Of a stretch of DNA of 64,000 nt, positions 24,721 through 32,165 are shown piece by piece; position 1 is the first letter of the stretch, and each line of letters opens with the position of its first letter. Location of the stretch: NCBI RefSeq assembly GCF_947499065.1, contig NZ_CANMMT010000001.1:558001-622000 (forward strand), given 5' to 3'. This DNA is from an uncultured Tenacibaculum sp. (lineage in GTDB: Bacteria; Bacteroidota; Bacteroidia; Flavobacteriales; Flavobacteriaceae). The translations under genes were made by a program, and so were the position numbers. The notes beneath the pieces were generated by a model. It searched no databases, was not told the origin of the DNA, and saw nothing but the letters and a program-made list of their open reading frames with translations.

Positions 24721-25521
24721 ATGCTTTCATTTTTTAAATCAAAATCTAACTTAACTGAAACGGAGTTTGCTGAAAAATTTTTCGCTAAACTAAAAAAGAA
24801 AATTAAGGGCTTAGAATTAGTCTCTATCAACGGGCTTGAAGTTGTTACAAAATTTGAAAACTCTGATAATTACCAACACTTTTTGAACAACTCTTACGCT
24901 GAATACAAGAATGACCCAAAAGACTTAAAAAACATAATTGAAAAATATGTATTCGCTTCTAAAGACATATTTCTTCCAAAAGAACCGATTAAACCAAATC
25001 GAATAGTTCCTGTTATTAAAGACAAAAGATATTTAACTGAGAGTTCTAAAATAATTGAGAACTTTGAAAACACACACGTTTTCGAAAAGTACAATTCAGA
25101 GCTATATATTTTTTATGCAGAAGATAAAGAAAACTCAATTAGTTATTTCACCAAAGAAGAATATTCGGAGTTAAATATTGATTTTAAATCTATTAAAGAA
25201 ACAGCAATCAAAAATCTAAATTCAACAATTTCTAAAATAGAAAAACACGGAGAAAATGGATATTTTATGCTAACAGCTGGTGGAGCTTATGAAGCAAGTT
25301 TGATTTTACTAGATATTTGGAATAAAGAAAATTTTCCAGTTAACGGTAATTTAATTGTTGGAATTCCAGCTAGAGACGTAGTTCTTATTACTGGAACAAA
25401 TGATAAAGAAAATGTTGAAAAGCTAAAGAAAACTATAAACGAAATTAATAAAACAGGAGACCACATAGTTTCTGATAAAATTTTCGAATTAAAAAACGGA
25501 CAATTTGAGTTATGGAAATAA
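24721..25521 (+). CDS. DUF1444/YtpQ family protein
   Basis: 266 residues, cytoplasmic. The order of motifs follows DUF1444: an N-terminal FAEKFFAKLKKKIKGLE helix, the strand LELVSINGLEVVTKF, YAEYKNDP...IIEKYV, RIVPVIKDKRYL, ELYIFYAEDKENSISYFTKEE, and a C-terminal GYFMLTAGGAYEASLILLDIW...IVGIPARDVVLITG. The last GGxYEASLxLLD and PARDxxL motifs are diagnostic. In Bacillus the family is represented by YtpQ, of unknown role. Single gene in the array. Confidence 0.75.
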   Translation: MLSFFKSKSNLTETEFAEKFFAKLKKKIKGLELVSINGLEVVTKFENSDNYQHFLNNSYAEYKNDPKDLKNIIEKYVFASKDIFLPKEPIKPNRIVPVIKDKRYLTESSKIIENFENTHVFEKYNSELYIFYAEDKENSISYFTKEEYSELNIDFKSIKETAIKNLNSTISKIEKHGENGYFMLTAGGAYEASLILLDIWNKENFPVNGNLIVGIPARDVVLITGTNDKENVEKLKKTINEINKTGDHIVSDKIFELKNGQFELWK

Positions 25522-25551
25522 CAATATAATTAAGAAAAAGTCAAGATTGAA

Positions 25552-26271
25552 ATGAGTAACCAGTTAGAACTATTACAATCAGAACTCAATAGGAACTGTA
25601 ATGAATTACAAAAAATAGATAGTAATAAAATAGTTATTATACCTGATTTTGGTAACGAATCCCATATTGAATTAAAAAACAAAGACAGAGGTTGTAAGAT
25701 ATATCCATTTTATTTTAGTGAAATTCCAATATATGAGTTCGAATGGGATGGCTGTATTATTTTTAAAATAACAAGCAGTGACGTTAAAAGGCAAGTAGAA
25801 ATATTAAAAAGTTGGATATTAAAAAAAGTAATGCCATCAGAAATACAAGCACAGTTCCCTGAAATAAAGTTAAATAAACTTGCAAAATATTATGAAAGAG
25901 GAGAAGGAATAAAAGGTGAATTTATAGAGAGTTGGAATGACACAGAAGAAAATTGCTATAAATATTTATCTGTCAACGACGAAGAATATCATATTAACAA
26001 AGATATAATTAGATTAACCAAAGAAATGAGAAAGGAAGGGCTTAATGAATCATTAAGAATAGGCACTCGATTATCTTGGTTAATTATATCTCGAACTAGA
26101 AGACATATTATAAATGATGATACACCACATATAGGAATATATTTCTTAGGTAATAATCAAATGAAAATGTATGCTAATTTCAATAAAAAAGAAGAACTGG
26201 AAGTAGAAGTAAAATACAAACAACACCTCGAAAGACTAGTAAAAGAATTATTAAAAGAAGAAATAAAATAG
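25552..26271 (+). CDS. Hypothetical protein, 239 aa, truncated before a zinc ribbon
   Basis: Soluble protein with no recognised family. The middle contains EIPIYEFEWDGCIIFKI and KLNKLAKYYERGEGIKGEFIESW; the end is a lysine/glutamate-rich helix. The stop is TAG at 26269-26271, and the same frame stays open for another 47 codons that encode a CxxC...CxxC ribbon (see 26272-26415). The natural protein may therefore have been longer, about 287 residues. It starts at ATG 25552 after the YtpQ-like gene, with a 30-base gap. Confidence 0.6.
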   Translation: MSNQLELLQSELNRNCNELQKIDSNKIVIIPDFGNESHIELKNKDRGCKIYPFYFSEIPIYEFEWDGCIIFKITSSDVKRQVEILKSWILKKVMPSEIQAQFPEIKLNKLAKYYERGEGIKGEFIESWNDTEENCYKYLSVNDEEYHINKDIIRLTKEMRKEGLNESLRIGTRLSWLIISRTRRHIINDDTPHIGIYFLGNNQMKMYANFNKKEELEVEVKYKQHLERLVKELLKEEIK

Positions 26272-26415
26272 CTTAATCAATTCAAAAAACACAAAAAAGA
26301 AATCTTCCTAAATAATTGCTCAATTTGTCAAAAATTAGCAAGAACGCCTAAAGCAAAACAGTGTAGACTTTGTGGAAATAAATGGTTTGACTCTGACGTT
26401 AATTTAAAAAGTTAA
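26272..26415 (+). pseudogene. In-frame zinc-ribbon extension after a TAG stop
   Basis: Directly after the TAG at 26269 the frame continues LNQFKKHKKEIFLNNC, then CSICQ (CxxC), KLARTPKAKQCRLCGNKW (CxxCG) and ends at TAA 26413. CxxC...KLARTPKAKQCRFCG-type ribbons close several hypothetical Bacteroidota proteins. There is no start codon of its own. Either one amber mutation has cut the ribbon off the preceding protein, or TAG is read through. Confidence 0.6.
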
Positions 26416-26419
26416 ATAA

Positions 26420-26902
26420 ATGAACATACTACAAAAAATAGCTAGAAAAATTATAAAACAATCATTTGACCTTTCTGTTTCAACAATCGAATTCTTTAGT
26501 AAAATGGAGCCTTATAGGGAAAAGGTTTCAGAATTAAGAAAGCTTGAAAATGGAACTTTAGGGAAAGAAATAGCGAATTGCCTTGATAAGCATAATTTGA
26601 CTTTAGTTCCTAAATACGAAAGTCACGATTTAAAACACGTTTTACTTAATTATCAAATGACAGCAGAAGATGAAATAAGAATGTAAGCTTTTATGGTAGG
26701 AAATGGAAATTACTCCATTCCTTCTTTTACTATTTTGATTTTTGGAGCAATTCTACTTCCAGACTTGTGGCTAACTTTATACTCGGACTTTAAAAAAGGA
26801 AGAAAATCTATCGGAATTTCAGAATGGAATATAGAAAATTATGCTAATCGAAATCTGACGGAATTAAGAGCTGAATTTGACTTTAATCAAGTCATCAAAT
26901 AG
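26420..26902 (+). pseudogene. Coq4-like protein gene interrupted by one in-frame TAA
   Basis: Codons 1-88 run from ATG 26420 to a TAA at 26684-26686, and the same frame continues to a TAG at 26900. Joined, the product resembles the COQ4 family: GTLGKEIANCLDKHNLTLVPKYESHDLKHVLLNYQMTAEDEIRM, where HDxxH followed 11 residues later by E is the metal-binding motif. The second half gives MVGNGNYSIPSF...SDFKKGRKSIGISEW...ELRAEF. The interrupted codon lies between ...EIRM and AFMVGN; a CAA to TAA change is likely. Coq4 helps ubiquinone synthesis in its characterised members; this short homologue's role is unknown and it is now probably inactive. Confidence 0.7.
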
Positions 26903-27290
26903 TTAGATTAAATCTTACTGAAATAACTGAATAAAGGTTCTTAATCTAAAAAAGAAAAAATAAAATAGCGATAGTATCCCGTTTAATTGCAATGTTGAGT
27001 GCAAAAACACACAATTAATTATAACTTAATCCTAGAATCGTCAAATCAAGATTGACATCTATTCTATTTAACATTTTTTGGCGGAATAATATCTGGATTC
27101 CTATATTTCAAATCGAAATCTATTGGACCATCTATTGTCTTTCATGTCTTTTGGAATACAATGGTTTACATTGTATAAAGTCTAATGTCATAACTAAATC
27201 AATACAAAAAACATCCCCCTCCACCCCCTCTTGCAAATCCAACACATATTGATTACATTACACTTGCTAAATTGAAAAAGAGACATTAAA
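26881..27290 (+). repeat. Long direct repeat, left copy
   Basis: About 410 bp that recur at 29471-29900 with high identity. The copy contains the 3' end of a gene (CTTACTGAAATAACTGAATA), a CPBP protease remnant and an R element (copy 5). The corresponding bases of the CPBP remnant are 2,602 bp apart in the two copies. The pair brackets the tRNA-like unit. Confidence 0.85.
27056..27178 (+). pseudogene. CPBP protease C-terminal remnant (left copy)
   Basis: One frame reads HLFYLTFFGGIISGFLYF, then KSIGPSIVFHVFWNTMVYIV and a stop. The FxGG-x-x-x-G-x-LY...S-I-x-P-x-I-x-FH-x-x-W-N pattern is the last two helices of CPBP proteases. There is no start or EExxxR motif, so it is a relic. Upstream bases 26903-27055 hold no gene. 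Confidence 0.65.
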
Positions 27291-27325
27291 AAATAATGCT
27301 ACATACTTAAACATTTAATATCGAT
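27231..27325 (+). repeat. R element, copy 5, with extended tail
   Basis: TTGCAAATCCAACACATATT, GATTACATTACACTTGC, TAAATTGAAAAAGAGACATT, then the tail CTACATACTTAAACATTTAA shared with copy 4 and, in part, copy 7. The rest of the gap to 27487 shows weak similarity to other R-element flanks (CTTATAAACAAGTT) and no gene. Confidence 0.8.
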
Positions 27326-27487
27326 AAAGAAGTTTATGAGTACCTAAAAATTGCTCATCGCCAATCAAATTAGACAAATACAGGTATAAAAGTTTTTCTT
27401 ATAAACAAGTTCTAGTTAATTAAAACATCTACGCAAAAAGAATGCGTACTTAAGTTGTAGACTTGCATAATATTTGAAGTCACATAA

Positions 27488-28849
27488 ATGGAACTAATAA
27501 AAAAATTACATAAAACGCTAAGTCAAAGGAAACGTCCTGAAGATGTTGCTCAAATAGTTTTTGAAATACTCGAAGATAAACTTTCTTCAAAAGAAAAAGG
27601 TATTCTGAAAAGAGCAGCTAATGGTTCTCTAAAAAAAACTTTTTTTGGTTACACTTCAATGATACAGGAATTTGCAACAGCTATAGGTGCAGAAAAGCAG
27701 ATTAAAAAAACAATTGAAATCTTTAAATTAGACAATAAAAAATCTATTGATTACAACAATGTAGACGATATTAAAAAGTTTATTGAAGAAGTTTCTCCAT
27801 TAATTAACAAAGTAGTAGGTGCAAATAACTTTCTTTCTGATAGGTTAAATAAAGAACAACGTAAAGAAAAAGGTATAGATTTAAGTAAAAGGAGCTACAA
27901 TAAGAAATGGAGACTTTTGAAACGATTAGAAAATAAAATTCTTAAATATAGAAGAGAAATTAAAAAAATTGAATTTCAAAAAGTAGGAAAGCACGGACTT
28001 GCACATACAATAGAATTTGAGGAATTTCAAAAAGACCTTGATTCTGCCTGTTTCATAGCCTATTATAATTCAAGATGTAATCTTAGAAGTGTTTTTACAA
28101 ATACAAGTCAGGAAAGATCATTTGATAAAATTTCTCAAATGCTGTTAAATCGCTGTAGAGGAATTTCTACAAATACAACTCTAGTTTTTTTTAAAAACGA
28201 AAATAAGTTAGAACGAACTAATAAAACTAATTGGTGGGCAATTTCACATATTTATACTAGTCAAGAAGTATTAAATAATCTTTCTGATAAACATAAGGGA
28301 GAACTGCTAGGAAAATGGACAGGAGTTTTACAAGGAATAGCAGATTTACTTGCTGAAATATGGTCGAAAAATGATATTGATAGGCAAACAATGATTGTAA
28401 AAATAGGCAACGATTCTACTACTTGGAACAATACAGCTGGAGCTTGGAATAAAGCAAGAGATAATTGGATGAATATCATTTATGCTTTGGGAATGGATTA
28501 TATTTTAGATGAAATATGTTTTGGTAAAGTTCTTAGGTTAATGGCCGCAGATGTTGTTTCTTGGCACTATTCTACAGGTGGAAAACTTGACCCAAATACT
28601 AATATTTGGAATAAAATACCATTACCTTGGGAAGTGTTTCAAGGAAAAGAGAATTGTAATAAAGAATTGGTTGTAAAATATTGTAATCAAGCAGGGGTTA
28701 ATCCTGAAAAATCAGGTTGGATTGCACCTAGAGTTCACGGGGTAGTAGAATTCAAACCTACACCAGAACTTGTTCACGGAGTAAAAGTTTCTAATCCATT
28801 TTTAGCAACAGTTCTTAAAAAACATAAAGTTTTTTCAGGTAAAACATGA
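27488..28849 (+). CDS. Unrecognised 453-aa protein encoded directly upstream of twin tRNA-like genes
   Basis: No signal peptide and no membrane segment, so cytoplasmic. The N-terminal 190 residues are basic and helical (QRKRPEDVAQIVFEILEDKL; NKEQRKEKGIDLSKRSYNKKWRLLKRLENKILKYRREIKK), suited to nucleic-acid contact. The middle has FYNSR-type and histidine-containing stretches (HGLAHTIEFEEFQKDLDSACFIAYYNSRCNLRSVF, then NRCRG). The C-terminal 200 residues look the most conserved in style: GNDSTTWNNTAGAWNKARDNW, GKVLRLMAADVVSWH, GGKLDPNT and KSGWIAPRVHG. I cannot assign any family. The stop lies 25 bases before the first tRNA-like gene, so both are probably on one transcript. A function in binding, modifying or charging those RNAs is inference. 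Confidence 0.7.
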   Translation: MELIKKLHKTLSQRKRPEDVAQIVFEILEDKLSSKEKGILKRAANGSLKKTFFGYTSMIQEFATAIGAEKQIKKTIEIFKLDNKKSIDYNNVDDIKKFIEEVSPLINKVVGANNFLSDRLNKEQRKEKGIDLSKRSYNKKWRLLKRLENKILKYRREIKKIEFQKVGKHGLAHTIEFEEFQKDLDSACFIAYYNSRCNLRSVFTNTSQERSFDKISQMLLNRCRGISTNTTLVFFKNENKLERTNKTNWWAISHIYTSQEVLNNLSDKHKGELLGKWTGVLQGIADLLAEIWSKNDIDRQTMIVKIGNDSTTWNNTAGAWNKARDNWMNIIYALGMDYILDEICFGKVLRLMAADVVSWHYSTGGKLDPNTNIWNKIPLPWEVFQGKENCNKELVVKYCNQAGVNPEKSGWIAPRVHGVVEFKPTPELVHGVKVSNPFLATVLKKHKVFSGKT

Positions 28850-28874
28850 AACAATTATTTCCTGAAAGAAATTA

Positions 28875-28947
28875 GATAGGTTAGTTCAGTGGTAGAACGT
28901 TCGGCTCTATATCCGAATGGACACAGGTTCGAGCCCTGTACCTATCT
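28875..28947 (+). tRNA. tRNA-like gene 1, CUA in anticodon position, 8-nt loop
   Basis: A full cloverleaf can be drawn. The acceptor is GATAGGT/ACCTATC (7 bp, extendable by A28874-T28947), the D arm GTTC/GAAC with loop AGTGGTA, the anticodon stem TTCGG/CCGAA, the variable region TGGAC, and the T arm ACAGG/CCTGT with loop TTCGAGC. The anticodon loop is CTCTATAT, eight bases instead of seven; after C32 U33 the triplet is CUA, complementary to UAG. No CCA is encoded (TAAG follows). The extra loop base could make it a four-base decoder, a non-decoding RNA, or a suppressor. The discriminator would be U, which is unusual. Confidence 0.8.
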
Positions 28948-28950
28948 AAG

Positions 28951-29023
28951 TCTGATATAGCTCAGTGGTAGAGCGTCCGGCTCTAGGACCGGATGGACGT
29001 AGGTTCGAGCCCTACTATCAGAC
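28951..29023 (+). tRNA. tRNA-like gene 2, CUA in anticodon position, 8-nt loop
   Basis: Three bases after the first one. Acceptor TCTGATA/TATCAGA (7 bp, extendable by G28950-C29023), D arm GCTC/GAGC with loop AGTGGTA, anticodon stem TCCGG/CCGGA, variable TGGAC, T arm GTAGG/CCTAC with loop TTCGAGC. The anticodon loop is CTCTAGGA, again eight bases and again CUA after C-U. The first base pair would be U1-A72. GACCA at 29021-29025 would end in CCA if the acceptor stem were one pair shorter. The D loop, variable loop, T loop and CTCTA are identical in both genes while the stems differ with compensating changes, so both structures are under selection. Confidence 0.8.
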
Positions 29024-29122
29024 CAAATAGAATAAAATCTGGCTACAATAAAATCTAAACTGCATTAAAATGTAGTTTAGGTGGAACGTTAGCAACAAGT
29101 AAAAATTAGAAGTCTAAAAAAA

Positions 29123-29527
29123 GTGAAAAAAGTTGAAATTCAAGTTCATAACAAAAGAAAAAAAGTAACAACTACTCTTTGGGTTGAACAAATATCAGTA
29201 AACCAATTTCGAATGATTGATAATCATCTATTCAATTATCAACTAACTTTAGGTACTGAATTTGAAACCAAAATTAATTCTGAAAATGTACACGAGGTTA
29301 CAAAAATAACAAAGGAATCAGAATTTATTACTCGTAGATTTAGATTAACACCTAAATATAAAGAATCAGACTATAGAATGCTTGGAGAGGAATTGAATAA
29401 AAGAGGTGGTTTTTGGCAAGTCGACCTTGGAAGTATTGCAACAGTAAACATTCCTAAAAACTTTGAATTTAATATTGATCAAGTTATCAGGGAACTAGAT
29501 TTAAAACTTACTGAAATAACTGAATAA
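29123..29527 (+). CDS. DUF4265-like small protein
   Basis: 134 residues from GTG 29123; no better ATG is available. The body reads TTTLWVEQISVNQFRMIDNHLFNYQLTLGTEFETKI, a pattern like DUF4265: LW-x-E-x-x...R-x-x-DN-x-x-F...L-x-x-G-D/E. A later RRFRL strand and GGFWQVDLGSIATVNIP follow. The family is uncharacterised. The gene is 100 bases downstream of the second tRNA-like gene and inside the segment bounded by the long direct repeats. Its 3' end forms the beginning of the right-hand repeat. Confidence 0.55.
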   Translation: MKKVEIQVHNKRKKVTTTLWVEQISVNQFRMIDNHLFNYQLTLGTEFETKINSENVHEVTKITKESEFITRRFRLTPKYKESDYRMLGEELNKRGGFWQVDLGSIATVNIPKNFEFNIDQVIRELDLKLTEITE

Positions 29528-29657
29528 AGGTTCTTAATCTCAAAAACTAAAAAAGAAGAAATAAAATAACTATAACACCCTGTTTAATTGCAATGTTGAG
29601 TGCAAAAACACACAATTAATTATAACTTAATCCTAAGAATCGTCAAATCAAGATTGG

Positions 29658-29780
29658 CATCTATTCTATTTAACATTTTTTGGCGGAATAATATCAGGAT
29701 TCCTATATTTCAAATCGAAATCTATTGGACCATCTATTGTCTTTCATGTCTTTTGGAATACAATGGTTTACATTGTATAA
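29658..29780 (+). pseudogene. CPBP protease C-terminal remnant (right copy)
   Basis: Same relic as at 27056: HLFYLTFFGGIISGFLYF, then IGPSIVFHVFWNTMVYIV. It is nearly unchanged between copies, so the repeat arose recently or has been kept alike by recombination. Confidence 0.65.
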
Positions 29781-29839
29781 AGTTTAATGTCTAACAGCAT
29801 AACTAAATCAATACAAAAAACATATCCCTTCAACCCCAC

Positions 29840-29900
29840 TTTTAAAACCAACACACATTGAGTACATTAGACTCACAAAAATTGAAAAAGAAATATTAAA
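29840..29900 (+). repeat. R element, copy 6
   Basis: TTTTAAAACCAACACACATTG, AGTACATTAGACTCAC, AAAAATTGAAAAAGAAATAT. It lies 40 bases before the next start. Confidence 0.8.
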
Positions 29901-29939
29901 CTTAGGAGAAAGAGTACCTAGTTATTCCAAAATAAAAAT

Positions 29940-30281
29940 ATGAAAAAGCTTTTTTTAGACGATATAAGAACCATCGAAATGATTTATGATAAATCAATGG
30001 AATCTGAATTCGATATCGTTAGAACTTATGATGAATTTGTTACTTACATAAATAAGAATGGATTGCCTAATTATATAAGTTTTGACAATGACCTTGGTCT
30101 TGACAAAAACGGAGTTGTAGCTTTGGATGGTTTGGCTTGCGCTAAATGGTTAGTTTATGAATCAGGACTTGATTTACGAAACTTAAAATTTAAAGTTCAT
30201 TCAGCAAATCCAGTAGCATCTGAACAAATAAAAGGGCTTTTAAATAATTATATCAAACATTTAAAAAACAACAGCCAGTAG
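29940..30281 (+). CDS. Cyclic-phosphate processing receiver (cREC) domain protein
   Basis: 113 residues, a single receiver-like alpha/beta domain. MKKLFLDDIRT carries the paired acidic residues at the end of strand 1, FDIVRTYDEFVTYI follows, then YISFDNDLGLDKNG with the central D-x-D-L-G (instead of the usual phospho-acceptor loop), and a late KVHSANPVA strand with the H-S/T-N motif. These features fit the family predicted by others to process cyclic phosphates on RNA or nucleotides. It stands alone between two R elements and follows the tRNA-like unit; a functional link is only a possibility. Confidence 0.75.
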   Translation: MKKLFLDDIRTIEMIYDKSMESEFDIVRTYDEFVTYINKNGLPNYISFDNDLGLDKNGVVALDGLACAKWLVYESGLDLRNLKFKVHSANPVASEQIKGLLNNYIKHLKNNSQ

Positions 30282-30286
30282 TCCTC

Positions 30287-30350
30287 TTGCAAAACCAACA
30301 TACATTAAGTACATTAGACTCGCGAAAATTGGAAAAGAAATACTAAAAAA
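30287..30350 (+). repeat. R element, copy 7
   Basis: TTGCAAAACCAACATACATT, AAGTACATTAGACTCGCG, AAAATTGGAAAAGAAATACT, followed by the longer shared tail (CTACATATTTAATATATAAA). Confidence 0.8.
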
Positions 30351-30456
30351 AACAGCGCTACATATTTAATATATAAATTGACTATGAGTCCATAAAAGTT
30401 CCTCATATAAACAAATTGTATGCAATTGAAACAACAATCATAATAAAAACTTTTAA

Positions 30457-32031
30457 ATGCTTCCTGAATTAGAACTTACAGAATCAGATGAACTAGGTTA
30501 TTATATAAAGTTTGAAGATTTATTTACAGATTTTACACCTTTTTACAAGAAAAGTAAAAGCCATTATATAGCAATTAATTTTAGTTTCACTGACGAAGAC
30601 AACCAACCAAGCGAGATACAACTACAAACTCATAAAATTCTAGTATCAAGCGCAAATAAAATGATGAATAACATCATTCAATACCTAAAACAAGATGAAG
30701 AATACTTCTTCGATTTCCATGGTGTTTACAGAGAAATTGAGCACAAACCTTTCTACAATAAAGAAAAAGAGTACAATAACACAAGCTATTCAGGATTTCC
30801 ATTAGTTAGAGACCCAATAGAATTTATAAATTATATTACTATTGATTCTATAAATATTAGCGATTCAGATGAAGATGATATAGCATTCATAGGGTTTTCT
30901 GGTTCTTGCACATGGGAATGTGAGCATGGTTTTGGGGCAGCGTTTCATGGCCAAAAACTTTTACATGTTGCCGATTGGGAATATGGTAATAGTCCTAGTT
31001 GGGCTAATAGTAAAGATGAAGATAATCATTTTTTAACCCATTATTTCACAAAATTCCATCTGCTCGAAAATTTAAACGAACGTAAATCTCGGTTAGCAAA
31101 ATTAAGTCAATCTGTTGAAGTCGAAAATACAGCGCCTTATCAAGAGATTTTTAATTGGTTAGTAGATCTTAAAATGATCTATGGTTACCGAAATAGAAAT
31201 TCTGATTTAACCGCGAAAGAAATTATAGTACTATTAAACGAAATCAAAGAACTTAGTTTTCATGGAAACCATATCGATCAAATTCCTTCAGGAATTAACT
31301 TATTAAAGAACTTAACATCTTTGCATTTGTCGTTCAACAAACTGAAGACTTTTCCTATACAAGTAACTAAATTAATAGCACTAGAAAAACTTACTATTAG
31401 TAATAATAAGATAGAACACATACCTGTTGAAATTTCATCTTTAATAAATTTAAAATATTTAAATCTCAATGGTAATAAATTGGAATCAATTCCAAAAGAA
31501 ATTGGGTTACTAACCAACCTAAAGGATTTAAATTTAGGATCCAATAAGTTTTCGAACTTACCTCAATCATTTTCAAATCTTAAGGTTTTAGAAGATATAA
31601 AATTGAATTATAATAAGTTTACAAGTATACCAGATTCTATTTTTAGTATTCAAAGTCTGAAAATTTTAGATTTTTCAAATAATAAAATCAATACCCTTAA
31701 CCAGTCGATAAGCAAGCTTAAAAATCTAGAATCATTCGATATAAGATTTAATGAAATTAAAAAGTTCCCTGAATCTATATTTACCCAAATATCAAACTTA
31801 AATTGGTTAAAAATTTCTGTTAATAAGATTAGTTTGAAAGACTTAAATCATATTAAAACACTTATACCAGAAGAGATAAATTCTGATATTGATGGCGCCA
31901 TCGACTGTGTGATAGATGATTTAAATAGGAAAAAAGAGAAAACAAATAGTACCGAAAATCAAAATAAATCCACTGGATTTAAAACTTTAGATAAGAATAA
32001 CAAAAAATGGTGGAAGTTTTTTAGGAGATAA
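30457..32031 (+). CDS. DUF6985-like domain fused to leucine-rich repeats
   Basis: 524 residues, no signal peptide. The first 220 residues include IAFIGFSGSCTWECEHGFGAAFHGQKLLHVADWEYG, resembling the end of DUF6985 (G-x-S/F-x-C-x-W-x-x-EHG-x-G). From about 250 to 470 there are roughly nine LRRs of the 23-residue bacterial type (LTSLHLSFNKLKTFPIQVTK; LKYLNLNGNKLESIPKEIG; LKDLNLGSNKFSNLPQSF). A lysine-rich tail follows. LRRs serve for protein binding. The fusion suggests a multi-domain sensor or effector, function unknown. Confidence 0.75.
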   Translation: MLPELELTESDELGYYIKFEDLFTDFTPFYKKSKSHYIAINFSFTDEDNQPSEIQLQTHKILVSSANKMMNNIIQYLKQDEEYFFDFHGVYREIEHKPFYNKEKEYNNTSYSGFPLVRDPIEFINYITIDSINISDSDEDDIAFIGFSGSCTWECEHGFGAAFHGQKLLHVADWEYGNSPSWANSKDEDNHFLTHYFTKFHLLENLNERKSRLAKLSQSVEVENTAPYQEIFNWLVDLKMIYGYRNRNSDLTAKEIIVLLNEIKELSFHGNHIDQIPSGINLLKNLTSLHLSFNKLKTFPIQVTKLIALEKLTISNNKIEHIPVEISSLINLKYLNLNGNKLESIPKEIGLLTNLKDLNLGSNKFSNLPQSFSNLKVLEDIKLNYNKFTSIPDSIFSIQSLKILDFSNNKINTLNQSISKLKNLESFDIRFNEIKKFPESIFTQISNLNWLKISVNKISLKDLNHIKTLIPEEINSDIDGAIDCVIDDLNRKKEKTNSTENQNKSTGFKTLDKNNKKWWKFFRR

Positions 32032-32165
32032 AACCACACAGAACAATCCATATAAATAATTGCTTGTTTCTATCTATAAAAATCCTCACAGTTTTACTAT
32101 TCTTTTTATTAACTAATTTAGTTCCTACATCAACTCAAAAATCTTATAAAATTCCATTATTAGCT

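Larger units (their letters stand above)
29471..29900 (+). repeat. Long direct repeat, right copy
   Basis: Matches 26881-27290. It begins in the last codons of the DUF4265-like gene and includes the CPBP remnant and R element copy 6. It differs from the left copy by small indels (for example the extra CAAAAACT near 29542 and CTAACAG near 29791). Confidence 0.85.

Noticed and set aside
27052..27252. A + strand open frame starting MTSILFNIFWRNN, and its twin at 29600-29794
   Set aside because: It is the wrong frame of the CPBP relic; the frame one base off gives FFGGIISGFLYF and VFHVFWN, which fits a known family.
28874..29023. Selenocysteine tRNA pair
   Set aside because: The anticodon position is CUA, not UCA, the variable arm is 5 nt rather than long, and no selA/selB-like gene is nearby.
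28875..29023. Ordinary tRNA-Arg genes with a TCT anticodon
   Set aside because: TCT would have to start at position 33, replacing the invariant U33 and leaving an unbalanced loop. The stems fix an 8-nt loop in which C-U precedes CUA.
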